From the NCBI GenBank assembly GCA_008727115.1, contig CP044131.1:930001-994000 (forward strand): 64,000 bases of DNA. The letters run 5' to 3'. This DNA comes from Comamonas testosteroni. Lineage in GTDB: Bacteria > Pseudomonadota > Gammaproteobacteria > Burkholderiales > Burkholderiaceae_C. Below the pieces are notes generated by a model. That model was not told the origin of the DNA, did no database searches, and saw nothing but the letters and a program-made list of their open reading frames with translations. The translations under genes were made by a program, and so were the position numbers. This document shows positions 17,606-27,900 of the stretch, in pieces; the first letter of the stretch is position 1, and each line of letters starts with the position of its first letter.

Positions 17606-18361
17606 TCAGGAGAGTTCCCTCAGCTGTGTCTTGACGGCTGCCAACTGGCGGCGTGAGACCGGCAGCAGCTCCGTCACGCCCTGAAGGCGCAAGCCCCAGC
17701 CCTCACCTTCGTTGGGGTCGTCGTACTTTTCCAGTCCGCGCAGGGCGGCGCGTAGCACCAAAGCATTGCGATGAATGCGCAGCAACTGCTCGCCATGGCG
17801 GGCTTCGAGGTCGGTCAAAGCTCCGTCGAGAATGTAGTTGCGCTGCTCGGTACGCACGGTGATGTACTTTTGTTCGGCCTTGAGAAAGCGCACCTCGGAC
17901 AGAGGTAGACGCAGTGTGCTGCCACGCTCTTGAATCAGCAGTGCCGGGCCACTTTCCATGACATGGCGTGAGGCCAGAGCGCGCTCTGCTCTCTGAAGTG
18001 CTTGCTGAAGGCGCTCCAGACGTACAGGCTTGGTCAGATAGTCCACGGCATCGAGCTCAAAGGCCTGCACAGCGTGGTTGGAGTGGGCCGTCACAAAAGC
18101 AATGGCTGGTGGGGCCGGTAGCTGCGACAGGGACTGTGCAAGCTGCAGGCCGCTCAGGCCGGGCATGTGAATGTCCAGCAGCAGCAGCTGTATGGGGGAG
18201 GGCTGAGGTGTTTGCAGAAGCTGCAGGGCCTGTGCGGCATCTGCGGCTTCCTGAATGTAGTGCGGGCCATGTGCGCAGTCGCCGAGCAAGGTGCGCAGCC
18301 TGGCCCGAGCCAGCGCTTCGTCATCAACGATCAGTATGTGCATGCGTGGATTCTCCGGCAC
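17606..18361 (-). CDS. algR: LytTR-type response regulator (AlgR/LytR-like)
   Basis: DNA-binding response regulator of 251 residues. The receiver domain has acidic residues D13/D14, phospho-acceptor D63 in LLDIHMP, Thr in FVTAHS and Lys in YLTKPV. The C-terminal LytTR domain (about residues 140-250) shows VRFLKAEQKYITVRT, LLRIHRNALV and LPVSRRQ. Start: the frame opens at 18361, overlapping the kinase gene by 38 bases. The second Met, at 18343 (MHILIVDDE), is equally plausible. Its partner kinase lies immediately upstream. The resemblance and the nearby argH match the Pseudomonas algZ-algR locus, though no alginate role is implied here. Confidence 0.85.
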   Translation of the reverse strand: MPENPRMHILIVDDEALARARLRTLLGDCAHGPHYIQEAADAAQALQLLQTPQPSPIQLLLLDIHMPGLSGLQLAQSLSQLPAPPAIAFVTAHSNHAVQAFELDAVDYLTKPVRLERLQQALQRAERALASRHVMESGPALLIQERGSTLRLPLSEVRFLKAEQKYITVRTEQRNYILDGALTDLEARHGEQLLRIHRNALVLRAALRGLEKYDDPNEGEGWGLRLQGVTELLPVSRRQLAAVKTQLRELS

Positions 18362-19394
18362 TTGGCGTGGTTTGGGGCAAAGGCACGCTGATGCGCACTA
18401 CGTACAGCCCATCACGTTCGCGGGCACTGAAGCTGCCTTGCAGATCGTGCAGCAGCGCCAGTCGGGCCTTGACATTGGCCAGCGCCATGCCATGGCCGCT
18501 GCTCTGGTGCTGGGCGTCGGCGGCAGGCAAGGTGTTGGTGATCTGAATCAGCGCTTCCGGGCCACGCCTTTCGGTGCGTACTTGCAGTTTTCCGCCGCGT
18601 GCATTGGGCTCTACGCCATGACGTATGGCGTTCTCCACCAGCGGTTGCAGCAGCAGCGGCGGCAGCAGCGCGCTGTGCACGTTGTCGTCAAGCTGCCACT
18701 GTATTTGCAGGCGCTCGCCAAAGCGGACCTGTTCGATCGACAGATAGCGCTGGGCCAGCTCGATCTCCTGTGCCAGCGTGGTCGTCAGGTTGGGCTCGGC
18801 CAGCGCATAGCGAAACAGATCGCTGAGGTCTTCGAGCAAGGCCTCGGCCTTGGCCGGCTCGGCGCGCACTAGCGCAATCGCGCTGTTGAGGGTGTTGAAC
18901 AGAAAGTGCGGGCGTATGCGTGACTGCAGCTCAGTCAGGCGGGCCTGGGTCTGCGCCGGTGTATTGCCCCGTGCGCGCAGGACCAGCGCAGTGACTAGCA
19001 GGGCGGCCAGCAACCCGCCGCTGACGGCGCTGGCCAGCCAGGGAGCTTGGTCAATGCCGATGAACAGCAGCATGCCGCAGGCATAGAGGCCGGCAAGGGC
19101 TCCCAGCAGCACGCCGGCCAGGTACTGGCCTCGCATGCTCAGCCGCTGCAACTGGTGTTTGAGGCTGCATGCCGTTATCAGCCAGACCAGGGTGCCGGGC
19201 AGGCAGGCGCCGGTGAGCAAGGCCGTTTTGCTGAACCACTCCCAGACCGAGTCCGCACCATAAAGAGCGACCGTGGCCACCACGACCTGCACAAACAGCA
19301 CGGCTCGCAGCACTACGCCGGCGTTGCAGGCGTCAAATACCAGCGCAGTGCGAGGCGTGGTGGGTGTGGCGGCAATCAGTGTGGACAGGGGCAC
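18324..19394 (-). CDS. algZ: LytS/AlgZ-type sensor histidine kinase
   Basis: Membrane sensor kinase of the LytS/AlgZ (HisKA_7TM-less, His_kinase plus HATPase) type, 356 residues. Four hydrophobic helices span about residues 25-140, with no large periplasmic domain. The phospho-acceptor is H163 in RIRPHFLFNTLNS, the hallmark of this family. The N-box is LVENAIRHG, and the ATP-lid glycines lie in SSGHGMALANVKARL. Its 3' end overlaps the regulator gene. It should phosphorylate the LytTR regulator. The signal is unknown. Confidence 0.85.
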   Translation of the reverse strand: MPLSTLIAATPTTPRTALVFDACNAGVVLRAVLFVQVVVATVALYGADSVWEWFSKTALLTGACLPGTLVWLITACSLKHQLQRLSMRGQYLAGVLLGALAGLYACGMLLFIGIDQAPWLASAVSGGLLAALLVTALVLRARGNTPAQTQARLTELQSRIRPHFLFNTLNSAIALVRAEPAKAEALLEDLSDLFRYALAEPNLTTTLAQEIELAQRYLSIEQVRFGERLQIQWQLDDNVHSALLPPLLLQPLVENAIRHGVEPNARGGKLQVRTERRGPEALIQITNTLPAADAQHQSSGHGMALANVKARLALLHDLQGSFSARERDGLYVVRISVPLPQTTPSAGESTHAHTDR

Positions 19395-19511
19395 GGGCAG
19401 TCTGAAGCAAAGTGATGCCCCGGATTATTGGCCGAGAGCGGCCTTGAGCAGCCAATATCTGCCACCTCTGTCGGTTTGATGCCTCAGCACCTGGGCCGGG
19501 TTTGTGCTGGC

Positions 19512-20522
19512 TCAAACCTGGCGAGCGGATTGGAAGCGCCTGAGAGACCAGACTACGCCAGCCACAATGAGCAGCATGGGCGCAAGCTCGCGAGCCTGTG
19601 GCAGGCGCTGCTCGTAGATGAAGTGATAGGCCAGGGCGAACAAGGTCTCGAACACCAAGAGCTGCCCCACGAAGGTGATCGGCAGTCGCTGGCTGGCAGC
19701 GTTCCACATCCAGTTGCCCAACCAAGACGAGAAAATGGCCACGGCCAAATTCAGCAGCCAGAACAGATGCCAGCGCTGAGCGGGTATGTCAGTGCGCGCT
19801 GCGTTGCTGGACTCTGGCCAGAGCAGCAGCATCAAGGCCCAGAGCAAGGCGCTGATGACGCCCACCACCAGACCCCAGAGCGTGGACCATTCCGTGCCGT
19901 TGAACTGGCTCTGAAACAGATAACGCGTGTTGTCCAGCGCATAGCGGCTCCAGCACAGCACGGCAAGTACGGCCATCAGTACGCCCAGCAGATAGCGGCC
20001 TTGGTCTGCGGCGGGAATGGCGGTCAGCGCATGCGCGTTGATGAGCACAATGCCGGCGAGAATCAGCGCCATGGGCGCCAGCATGCGGCGCAGCGGAATG
20101 GCGCCACTGCTGTTGCGGCCCAGCAGTGGAACGGTGACGGGAACCAGACCGACGATCAGCGATGTGACGGCCATGCCTATCCACTGCACGGCCGTGGCAA
20201 CCAGGGCGAAATACACCACATTGCCCGTCAGCGCCAGCCAGACCAGGTGCTGGATGTCAGACTTTCTCAGCTTGGGCAGCAGGCGTGCGGCCTGCGGCAG
20301 AAACACACAGAGAGCGACCAGGCCGTACAGCACAAAGCGGCCAAAGGTCAGTTGCAGCGGCGAGAACTCCGGCAGCATGGCCGGCACCAGAAAGATCGCA
20401 CCCCAGAGCGCGCAGGCGGCCATGGCAAAGCCAAGGCCGGAAATCAGGGAAGAGCGGGAATGCATGCCAGGTGACGCGTCAGCCGGTGCGGCTGCGGCCC
20501 GTGAGGGTTGGGACAAAAACAC
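19512..20522 (-). CDS. EamA/DMT-family transporter
   Basis: Ten-helix drug/metabolite transporter superfamily protein with two EamA repeats (about residues 28-160 and 175-330). The GTG at 20522 gives 336 residues. An ATG at 20465 (MHSRSSLIS) gives 317 and starts closer to the first helix, so the first 19 residues are uncertain. Segments include ALWGAIFLVPAMLPEFSP and VTSLIVGLVPVTVPLLG. The cargo is unknown. It sits between the sensor kinase and argH, interrupting a linkage conserved in pseudomonads. Confidence 0.8.
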   Translation of the reverse strand: MFLSQPSRAAAAPADASPGMHSRSSLISGLGFAMAACALWGAIFLVPAMLPEFSPLQLTFGRFVLYGLVALCVFLPQAARLLPKLRKSDIQHLVWLALTGNVVYFALVATAVQWIGMAVTSLIVGLVPVTVPLLGRNSSGAIPLRRMLAPMALILAGIVLINAHALTAIPAADQGRYLLGVLMAVLAVLCWSRYALDNTRYLFQSQFNGTEWSTLWGLVVGVISALLWALMLLLWPESSNAARTDIPAQRWHLFWLLNLAVAIFSSWLGNWMWNAASQRLPITFVGQLLVFETLFALAYHFIYEQRLPQARELAPMLLIVAGVVWSLRRFQSARQV

Positions 20523-20811
20523 AAGAAACGCCTTGATTGTCCTTCCAAGTCAAAGACCAAAGGCTGCAGCCAGATTCATGGTTTTTGAATGAAATTGCTA
20601 CCAAACCTATATGTATCAATGGCTTTAAGCTATCAATATGTGAATTTTTGAAATGCCAATGCCGCTTTGTCGCAGTGGCTGGCAATGGCTATGGCGCGGT
20701 CTGTCACCACTCACGAGTCAGGCCGATAAAATCTCCGCTTCTGCTTTGCACAGCCGTCATGCCAAAGTTCTGAATCGGCGGCCTGTGGTTTTACGGGATT
20801 GCTGTCCTCAC

Positions 20812-22260
<1,449 letters not shown>

Positions 22261-22297
22261 TAGGCTCCAGCCCTGTGGCGTAACACTCACGCCTTGA

Positions 22298-22322
22298 AAG
22301 CGCCCTTTGCCGGGCGCTTTTG
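22298..22322 (+). terminator. Intrinsic terminator of argH
   Basis: AAAGCGCCC (22298-22306) pairs with GGGCGCTTT (22312-22320), followed by a T-rich TTGTTTT stretch, 37 bases after the argH stop. Confidence 0.8.
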
Positions 22323-23076
22323 TTTTGGTTAGTCTGCAAAAAAATGGATAAGGGGAAAAACATGACGCAATCTCGTCGTCAACTGCTCAAGGCAGGTGTG
22401 GGAGCAGTGGCAGCTTCGGCTCTGGGTTCTGTGGCCTGGGCATCATCGGGTCAGCCGATTCGCATTCTGGTGGGCTTTCCGCCCGGCGGCGGCTCGGATG
22501 CGATTGCGCGCTTGCTGGCAGACAAGCTCAAGGACGAGCTGGGCATGACGGTTCTGGTGGAAAACCGCCCCGGCGCAGGCGGCCAGATTGCTGCGCAACT
22601 GCTCAAGGCATCGCCTGCCGATGGTCACACGCTGTTTCTCACACATGACCACACCATCTCCATCCTGCCCAAGGTGGTGAAAAAGCCGGGCTTTGACTCG
22701 CAGCAGGACTTCATTCCCGTGGCCGGCATTGCCACGTTTGTGAATGCACTGGCGGTGTCCAGCAACACACCGGCCAAAAACCTGGCCGAGTATGCGGCTT
22801 GGGTCAAGACGGGAGTCAAGAACGGCACGGTAGGCATTCCTGCACCTGCATCCACGCCCGAGTTTCTGGTCAAGATTCTGGCTGACCATTACAAGCTGGA
22901 TCTGGTGGCCGCCCCCTATCGCGGCAGCGCCCCGCTGCTGGCCGACATGCTGGGCAATCAGATTCCTGCGGGCATTGCCTCGGTGCCCGACTTCATGGAG
23001 AACCAGAAGGCCGGCAAGCTGCGCGTGATCGGTGTGCTGGGCGCCAAACGCCAGGCCTCCATGCCCGAAGTGCCGA

Positions 23077-23084
23077 CCCTGCTG
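23077..23084. repeat. Left copy of 8-bp target-site duplication
   Basis: CCCTGCTG borders the left end of the insertion. The same 8 bases occur at 24550-24557. Eight base pairs is the duplication length normal for the ISL3 family. Confidence 0.88.
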
Positions 23085-24549
23085 GGTCCTTCGTCATTTC
23101 GTGTGGAACACAACACTCACAATGCTCCCCTGGTTGTTGAGCCCGGTGGGCATGTGTGCAGGCCGCTGGCCGGCCTGTGCACATGTCCACGAGGCGTGTT
23201 TGATCAGGAGGATGAGTCCATGGGCATTGCCGTAGAAGCTCTGTTCACCAGCGCGCTGGGCTTGCAGCCGCCGTGGGTCGTCGATGACGTCAGGCTCGAC
23301 ACCGCCAAGCGGCGTATCGACTTCGAGATCGGCTGCCACACCAGCAGGCTCGCCTGCCCGGCATGCGGTGCGGCCACGCAACCGGTGCACGACCGGCTGC
23401 GCCGATCCTGGCGGCACCTGGACTTCTTCCAGTTCGAGGCCTGGCTGCACTGCGACGTGCCGCGCGTGGCCTGCGGTGCCTGCGGCAAGACCACGCAGGT
23501 GGCCGTGCCCTGGGCGCGTCCGGGCTCGGGCTTCACCGCGGCGTTCGAAGCGCTGGCGCTGACCTTGTGCCTGGACCTGCCGGTGCGCCAGGCCGCCGAG
23601 TTGCTGCGCTGCAAGGACAAGCGGCTGTGGCGGCGCATCGAGTTCTACGTCGCGCAGGCGCGTGCGCTGGAAGACTTCGCCGGCGTGCGCACGGTGGGCA
23701 TCGACGAGACCAGCCTGCGGCGCGGGCAGCACTACATCACCGTCGTGCACGACCTGGATCGCAAGCGGCTGCTGTTCGCCACCGAGGGGCGCGAGCACCG
23801 CACGGTGGTGGAGTTCGCCGAGGATCTGAAGGCCCATGGCGGCGATCCCGCCCAGGTGCGGCACGTGTGCATGGACATGAGCGCAGCCTACGCCAAGGGC
23901 GTGGCGCTGGCGCTGCCCGAGGCGCAGATCAGCTACGACCGCTTTCACGTCGTCTCGATGGCCATCGATGCGATGGACCAGGTGCGCCGCGCGGAGATGG
24001 CCACCGACGCGCAGGCGGTGCGAGCCGCGCTGGGCGCTGGCGGCCGCAAGACGCTCAGGCAGCTGCTGTGGGGCATGCGGCGCAACCCCAGCACCTGGAG
24101 CGCCCGCCAGCTCGATGCCATGCACTGGCTGCAGCGCTCGACGCTCAAGAGCGCGCGGGCGTGGCGGCTGAAGATGGCGCTGCGCGCGGTGTACGCACGG
24201 GCCACAGCGCACAACAGCATCGAACAGGCCGCATCCGACCTCAGGGCCTGGCTGAGCTGGGCGCGGCGCTGTCGGCTCGAGCCGTTCAAGAAGCTGGCCG
24301 CCACGCTCAAGGAGCGGTTCGACGCGGTGGTGCGCGGCATGGTCGATCACCGCAGCAACGCCTTCGTCGAGGCGATGAACGGGCTGCTGCAGCAGGCCAA
24401 GCGCGCCGCGCGCGGCTTCAGGACGAGCCAGAACTTCATCGCCATCGCCTACCTGCGCATGTCCAAGCTCAAGCACCTGCCGGCCAGTCCGTTCGCGCCA
24501 GCCATGCCGACATGACGCGAAGCGTTTCCACACAAAACGGCATAGAGCC
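23085..24549 (+). mobile_element. ISL3-family insertion sequence, complete (1465 bp)
   Basis: Bounded by an 8-bp duplication (CCCTGCTG) and by imperfect terminal inverted repeats. The left end reads GGTCCTTCGTC and onward to GTGTGGAA. The reverse complement of the right end reads GGCTCTATGCC and onward to GTGTGGAA. The ends match at 17 of 24 positions with no gap. It carries one transposase gene with its own ribosome binding site. G+C looks higher than in the surrounding Bug gene. Intact ends and an exact duplication suggest a fairly recent, potentially still mobile insertion. Confidence 0.9.
23220..24515 (+). CDS. tnp: ISL3-family transposase
   Basis: DDE-type transposase of 431 residues. 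The N-terminal zinc-binding part has CPAC (46-49) and CGAC (85-88). Candidate catalytic residues are D162 in VGIDETS, D219 in CMDMSAAY and E384 in NAFVEAMNG. The C-terminal segment AAYLRMSK-like, here IAYLRMSKLKHL, is typical of the family. AGGAGG lies 7 bases before the ATG at 23220. The frame is open backwards without a stop through the IS left end into the Bug gene, which could be mis-annotated as a 700-residue chimera. The good local ribosome binding site argues that translation starts here. Confidence 0.92.
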   Translation: MGIAVEALFTSALGLQPPWVVDDVRLDTAKRRIDFEIGCHTSRLACPACGAATQPVHDRLRRSWRHLDFFQFEAWLHCDVPRVACGACGKTTQVAVPWARPGSGFTAAFEALALTLCLDLPVRQAAELLRCKDKRLWRRIEFYVAQARALEDFAGVRTVGIDETSLRRGQHYITVVHDLDRKRLLFATEGREHRTVVEFAEDLKAHGGDPAQVRHVCMDMSAAYAKGVALALPEAQISYDRFHVVSMAIDAMDQVRRAEMATDAQAVRAALGAGGRKTLRQLLWGMRRNPSTWSARQLDAMHWLQRSTLKSARAWRLKMALRAVYARATAHNSIEQAASDLRAWLSWARRCRLEPFKKLAATLKERFDAVVRGMVDHRSNAFVEAMNGLLQQAKRAARGFRTSQNFIAIAYLRMSKLKHLPASPFAPAMPT

Positions 24550-24557
24550 CCCTGCTG
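24550..24557. repeat. Right copy of 8-bp target-site duplication
   Basis: CCCTGCTG, identical to the copy at 23077-23084. The Bug reading frame resumes at GAG directly after it. Confidence 0.88.
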
Positions 24558-24836
24558 GAGCAGGGTATCAAGGGCTTTGAGGACATGCCTTATTACGGCA
24601 TTTTTGCGCCCAAGGGCGTGCCTCAGGCCTTTGTCGAGCGCTTCTCTGCTGCGGTGGGTAAGGTGCTCCAGCAGCGCGATGTCTATGCGCAACTGACGGC
24701 CCTTGGTCTTACAGTTGGATACATGAATCCCCGCCAGTTAGGGGAGCAAGAAGCGGCTTATTCGAGGGTCTGGGCCGGTATCATTCAGCGCAGCGGATTC
24801 CAGCCGCAGTAGTTTTCGCGCGTGTAGCACATGCTC

Positions 24837-24872
24837 AAAGCCCTGCTTTATTCATGATGCAGGGCTTTTTTG
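24837..24872 (+). terminator. Intrinsic terminator after the Bug gene
   Basis: AAAGCCCTGC (24837-24846) pairs with GCAGGGCTTT (24859-24868), followed by a T-run. Confidence 0.85.
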
Positions 24873-24963
24873 TCTGCCAGCTTCACTGCTGGGTGGCTGG
24901 TTCCAGACTCCAAATTCAAACAGCCGTGGCGAGAAAGACTCAGCCATCAAAGGGGATCACTGT

Positions 24964-27900
24964 ATGAGCAAGCCGTATGAGATTACGGGCGGGAAGGGGG
25001 GGCAGGCTGGGCCGGGCTGGCGCAGTTTGCTGAGCGCAGGTTTGCTATGGAGCCTGGCGGCCACGGCGGCCCATGCCGTGGGGGTGCGCCAGTTCAGCCC
25101 GCAGGGCGATGTGAGCAAGGTCGGCCAGGTGGTGGTGCAGTTTGATGGGGCTGCCGTGCGCTTTGGTGACCCCAAGGCCGCTGCACCGGTCAAGCTGCAG
25201 TGCAGTGATGAACAGGCCGCCAAGGGGCAGGGGCGCTGGAACAGCGACAAGGAATGGGTGTTTGACTTTGCCCAGAACCTGCCCGCAGGTGTGCGCTGCA
25301 CGGCACAACTTGATCCTCAGTTCAAAACCGTCTCAGGAACAGCACTGACGGGCGCTGCCAGCTATCAATTTCAGACCGGAGGTCCGCAGGTTGTCAGGAT
25401 TGCTCCCGGCACCTATGAAGAGGTCGATGAGGAGCAATACTTTGCCCTGCGCCTGACGGGAGCCGCTTCTATAGACAGTCTCAAGCAGCGGGTCTGGTGT
25501 ACCTCCGAAGGTGTGGGCGAGCGCATTCCTGTGCAGCTGATCGAAGGCAAGGACCGTGAGGCCGTGCTCAAACAGCGTCACTGGGACAAGGATGCTGCCA
25601 AGAATCCGCAGAACTATGCGGTGCTGGCCTGTAATCGTCGTTTGACCTCGGGCAGCAAGATGACCCTGGTCTATGGCAAGGGTGTGACCATGGCCAATGG
25701 CCTGGCCAGCAAGGACGAGCAGCGCTACGAATATCAGGTACGTGAGCCGTTCTCGGCTGACTTCAGCTGCGAGCGCGAAAACGCCAATGCCGCCTGCCTG
25801 CCCATCCGCCCCATGCGCCTGTCGTTCAGCGCGCCGGTGCCACGCAAGCTGATGGAAGGCATACGCCTCAAGAGCGGTGCTTCTGCAGTAGCACCCATCA
25901 TGGCGGCCTATGGCGACAAGCTGGCCGAGGACTCTTTGGTGGACAGCGTGAGCTTTCCGGCCACCATGCAGGCCAATACCAAGTACGTGGTGGAGCTGCC
26001 GCCGCAGTTCAAGGATGCAGCGGGTCGCACGCTGAGCAACGCCAATATGTTTCCCATGGCCACGGCCACGGGCAATATGCCGCCGCTGGTGAAGTTCGCG
26101 GCATCGCCCTTTGGCATCGTCGAGCGCTTTGCCGAAGGCCCCAAGGGCCCGGCGCTGCTGCCCGTGACGCTGCGCAATGTGGAGCCGCAACTGACCGGCA
26201 AGTCATTGGACGCCAGTGTGGTTCGTACCAAGAAGGGCGGCTCGGACGCCGACATCATTGCCTGGCTGAAAAAGGTGGAGCGCTATGACAGCTATAGCGT
26301 GCAGCGTAAGCAGGCTGCACGTGATGTCAAGGTTTTGCCCCCGGTCATCAACGATGACAAGCACTGGGTGCAGACGCGCATGCTGTCGCTGCTGGACGGC
26401 CAGAGCCAGACCCAGACTCTGGAGCTGCCCAAGACCGGCAAGAACGATCCGCGTCCTTTCGAGGTGGTTGGCATTCCGCTGAATCCGGGTTTTCAGGTGG
26501 TGGAGATTGCCTCGCCCATGCTGGGCCAGTCTTTGCTGGATGAAGGCTATGGCGCAGGCCGCACCATGTATGTGCGCACCTCGGTGCTGGTGACCAACCT
26601 GGCCGTTCACTTCAAGCTGGGCCGCGAAAATTCCGTGGCCTGGGTGACGACGCTGGACAAGGGCAAGGTGGTGCCTGGCGCCACCGTCCAGGTGTCGGAC
26701 TGCAATGGTCAGGCGATTGCCTCTGCGGTGAGCAACGAGCAGGGCATTGTGACCTTCAATGGTCTCAACCCCAATCCCCCGTCTTGCCGCGATGAAGAGG
26801 GCTACTACCGTACGAACTCCTACTTTGTAAGCGCACGGGCCAAGACCGATGCGGGCGAGGAGCTGGCTTTTGTCTGGAGCAACTGGAACAAGGGTATTGA
26901 GCCCTGGCGTTTCAATGTGCCCACCAACTCCAGCAACAAGCGCGACGAGGTCGCGCATACGGTGTTTGACCGCATGCTGTTCCGCGCCGGCGAAACCGTG
27001 TCCATGAAGCACTTCTTGCGTGCTCAGACAGGGCCGGGCAAGAACTCCAGCGGCTTTGAGCAGACCCAGGACAAGCCTGACCGCCTGACCATCACCCATC
27101 TGGGCAGCGGCCAGCGCTTCACCCAGACCCTGAGCTGGAATGCCAACGGCAGCGCGACCAGCGAGTTCCCCATCTCCAAGGCCGCCAAGCTGGGCGAATA
27201 TGCGGTGGAGCTGGGCTATACCAATGGCAACGGTCGCCGCTCCAGCTTTAGCACCGGCATCTTCCGTGTCGAGGAGTTCCGCCTGCCCGTGATGGAGGGG
27301 CGCGTGGGCCCGGCAGGCAAGGAGCAGCTCTACGCTGTCAGCAGCGTGCCTGCCGAAGTGCAAGTCAACTATGTCTCCGGCGGTGCTGCGGCCAACCTGC
27401 CGGTCAAGGTGTCGGCCCTGCTGCGCGCCAAATCGCTGGACTTTGCGGGTTGGGATGACTTCAGCTTCAACGCGCCCCGCAGCGCCCAGGATGTGGGCAG
27501 CAGCGATGATGAGGAAATCACAGCGGCCGACGAGAGCAAGGTGGTTGCCGACAAGCTGCCGGTGACGCTGGACAAGAATGGTCTGGGCAAGGTCACCATC
27601 GACAAGCTGCCCAAATCCACCGAGCCGCGCGAGCTGCTGATGGAAGCCACCTACGCCGACCCCAATGGCGAGGTGCAGACCCTGCGCAGCACTCGCACGA
27701 TCTGGCCTGCCGCGGTGGTGGCTGGCGTGCGCTCGGAGCACTGGATCTCAGTGGACCGAAGGCTGCGCTTTCAGGCACTGACGCTGGATACGGCCGGCAA
27801 GGCACAGGCCGGTGTGCCCGTCAAGGTGGAGGCCGTGGCGCGCGTCACCACTTCCAGTCGCAAGCGACTGGTGGGCGGCTTTTACAGCTATGACAACCAG

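Larger units (their letters stand above)
22362..24812 (+). pseudogene. Bug-family tricarboxylate-transporter binding protein, split by an ISL3 element
   Basis: Periplasmic solute-binding protein of the Bug/TctC family, which feeds tripartite tricarboxylate transporters. The 5' part is 22362-23084 (241 codons) and the 3' part is 24558-24812 (84 codons plus stop). Removing the insertion and one target copy restores one continuous frame of 325 residues, the normal family length, with the junction reading PTLL then EQGIKGFEDM. AAGGGG precedes the ATG. A Tat-like signal (QSRRQLLKAG) opens the protein. Body segments include GFPPGGGSDAIARL and VENRPGAGGQIAAQ. The gene is interrupted and presumably non-functional. 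No tctAB genes are nearby. Confidence 0.9.

Noticed and set aside
22362..24515. Bug-transposase fusion protein of about 718 residues
   Set aside because: The transposase has AGGAGG at the right distance from its own ATG, and the IS ends and target duplication show that the frame fusion is accidental.
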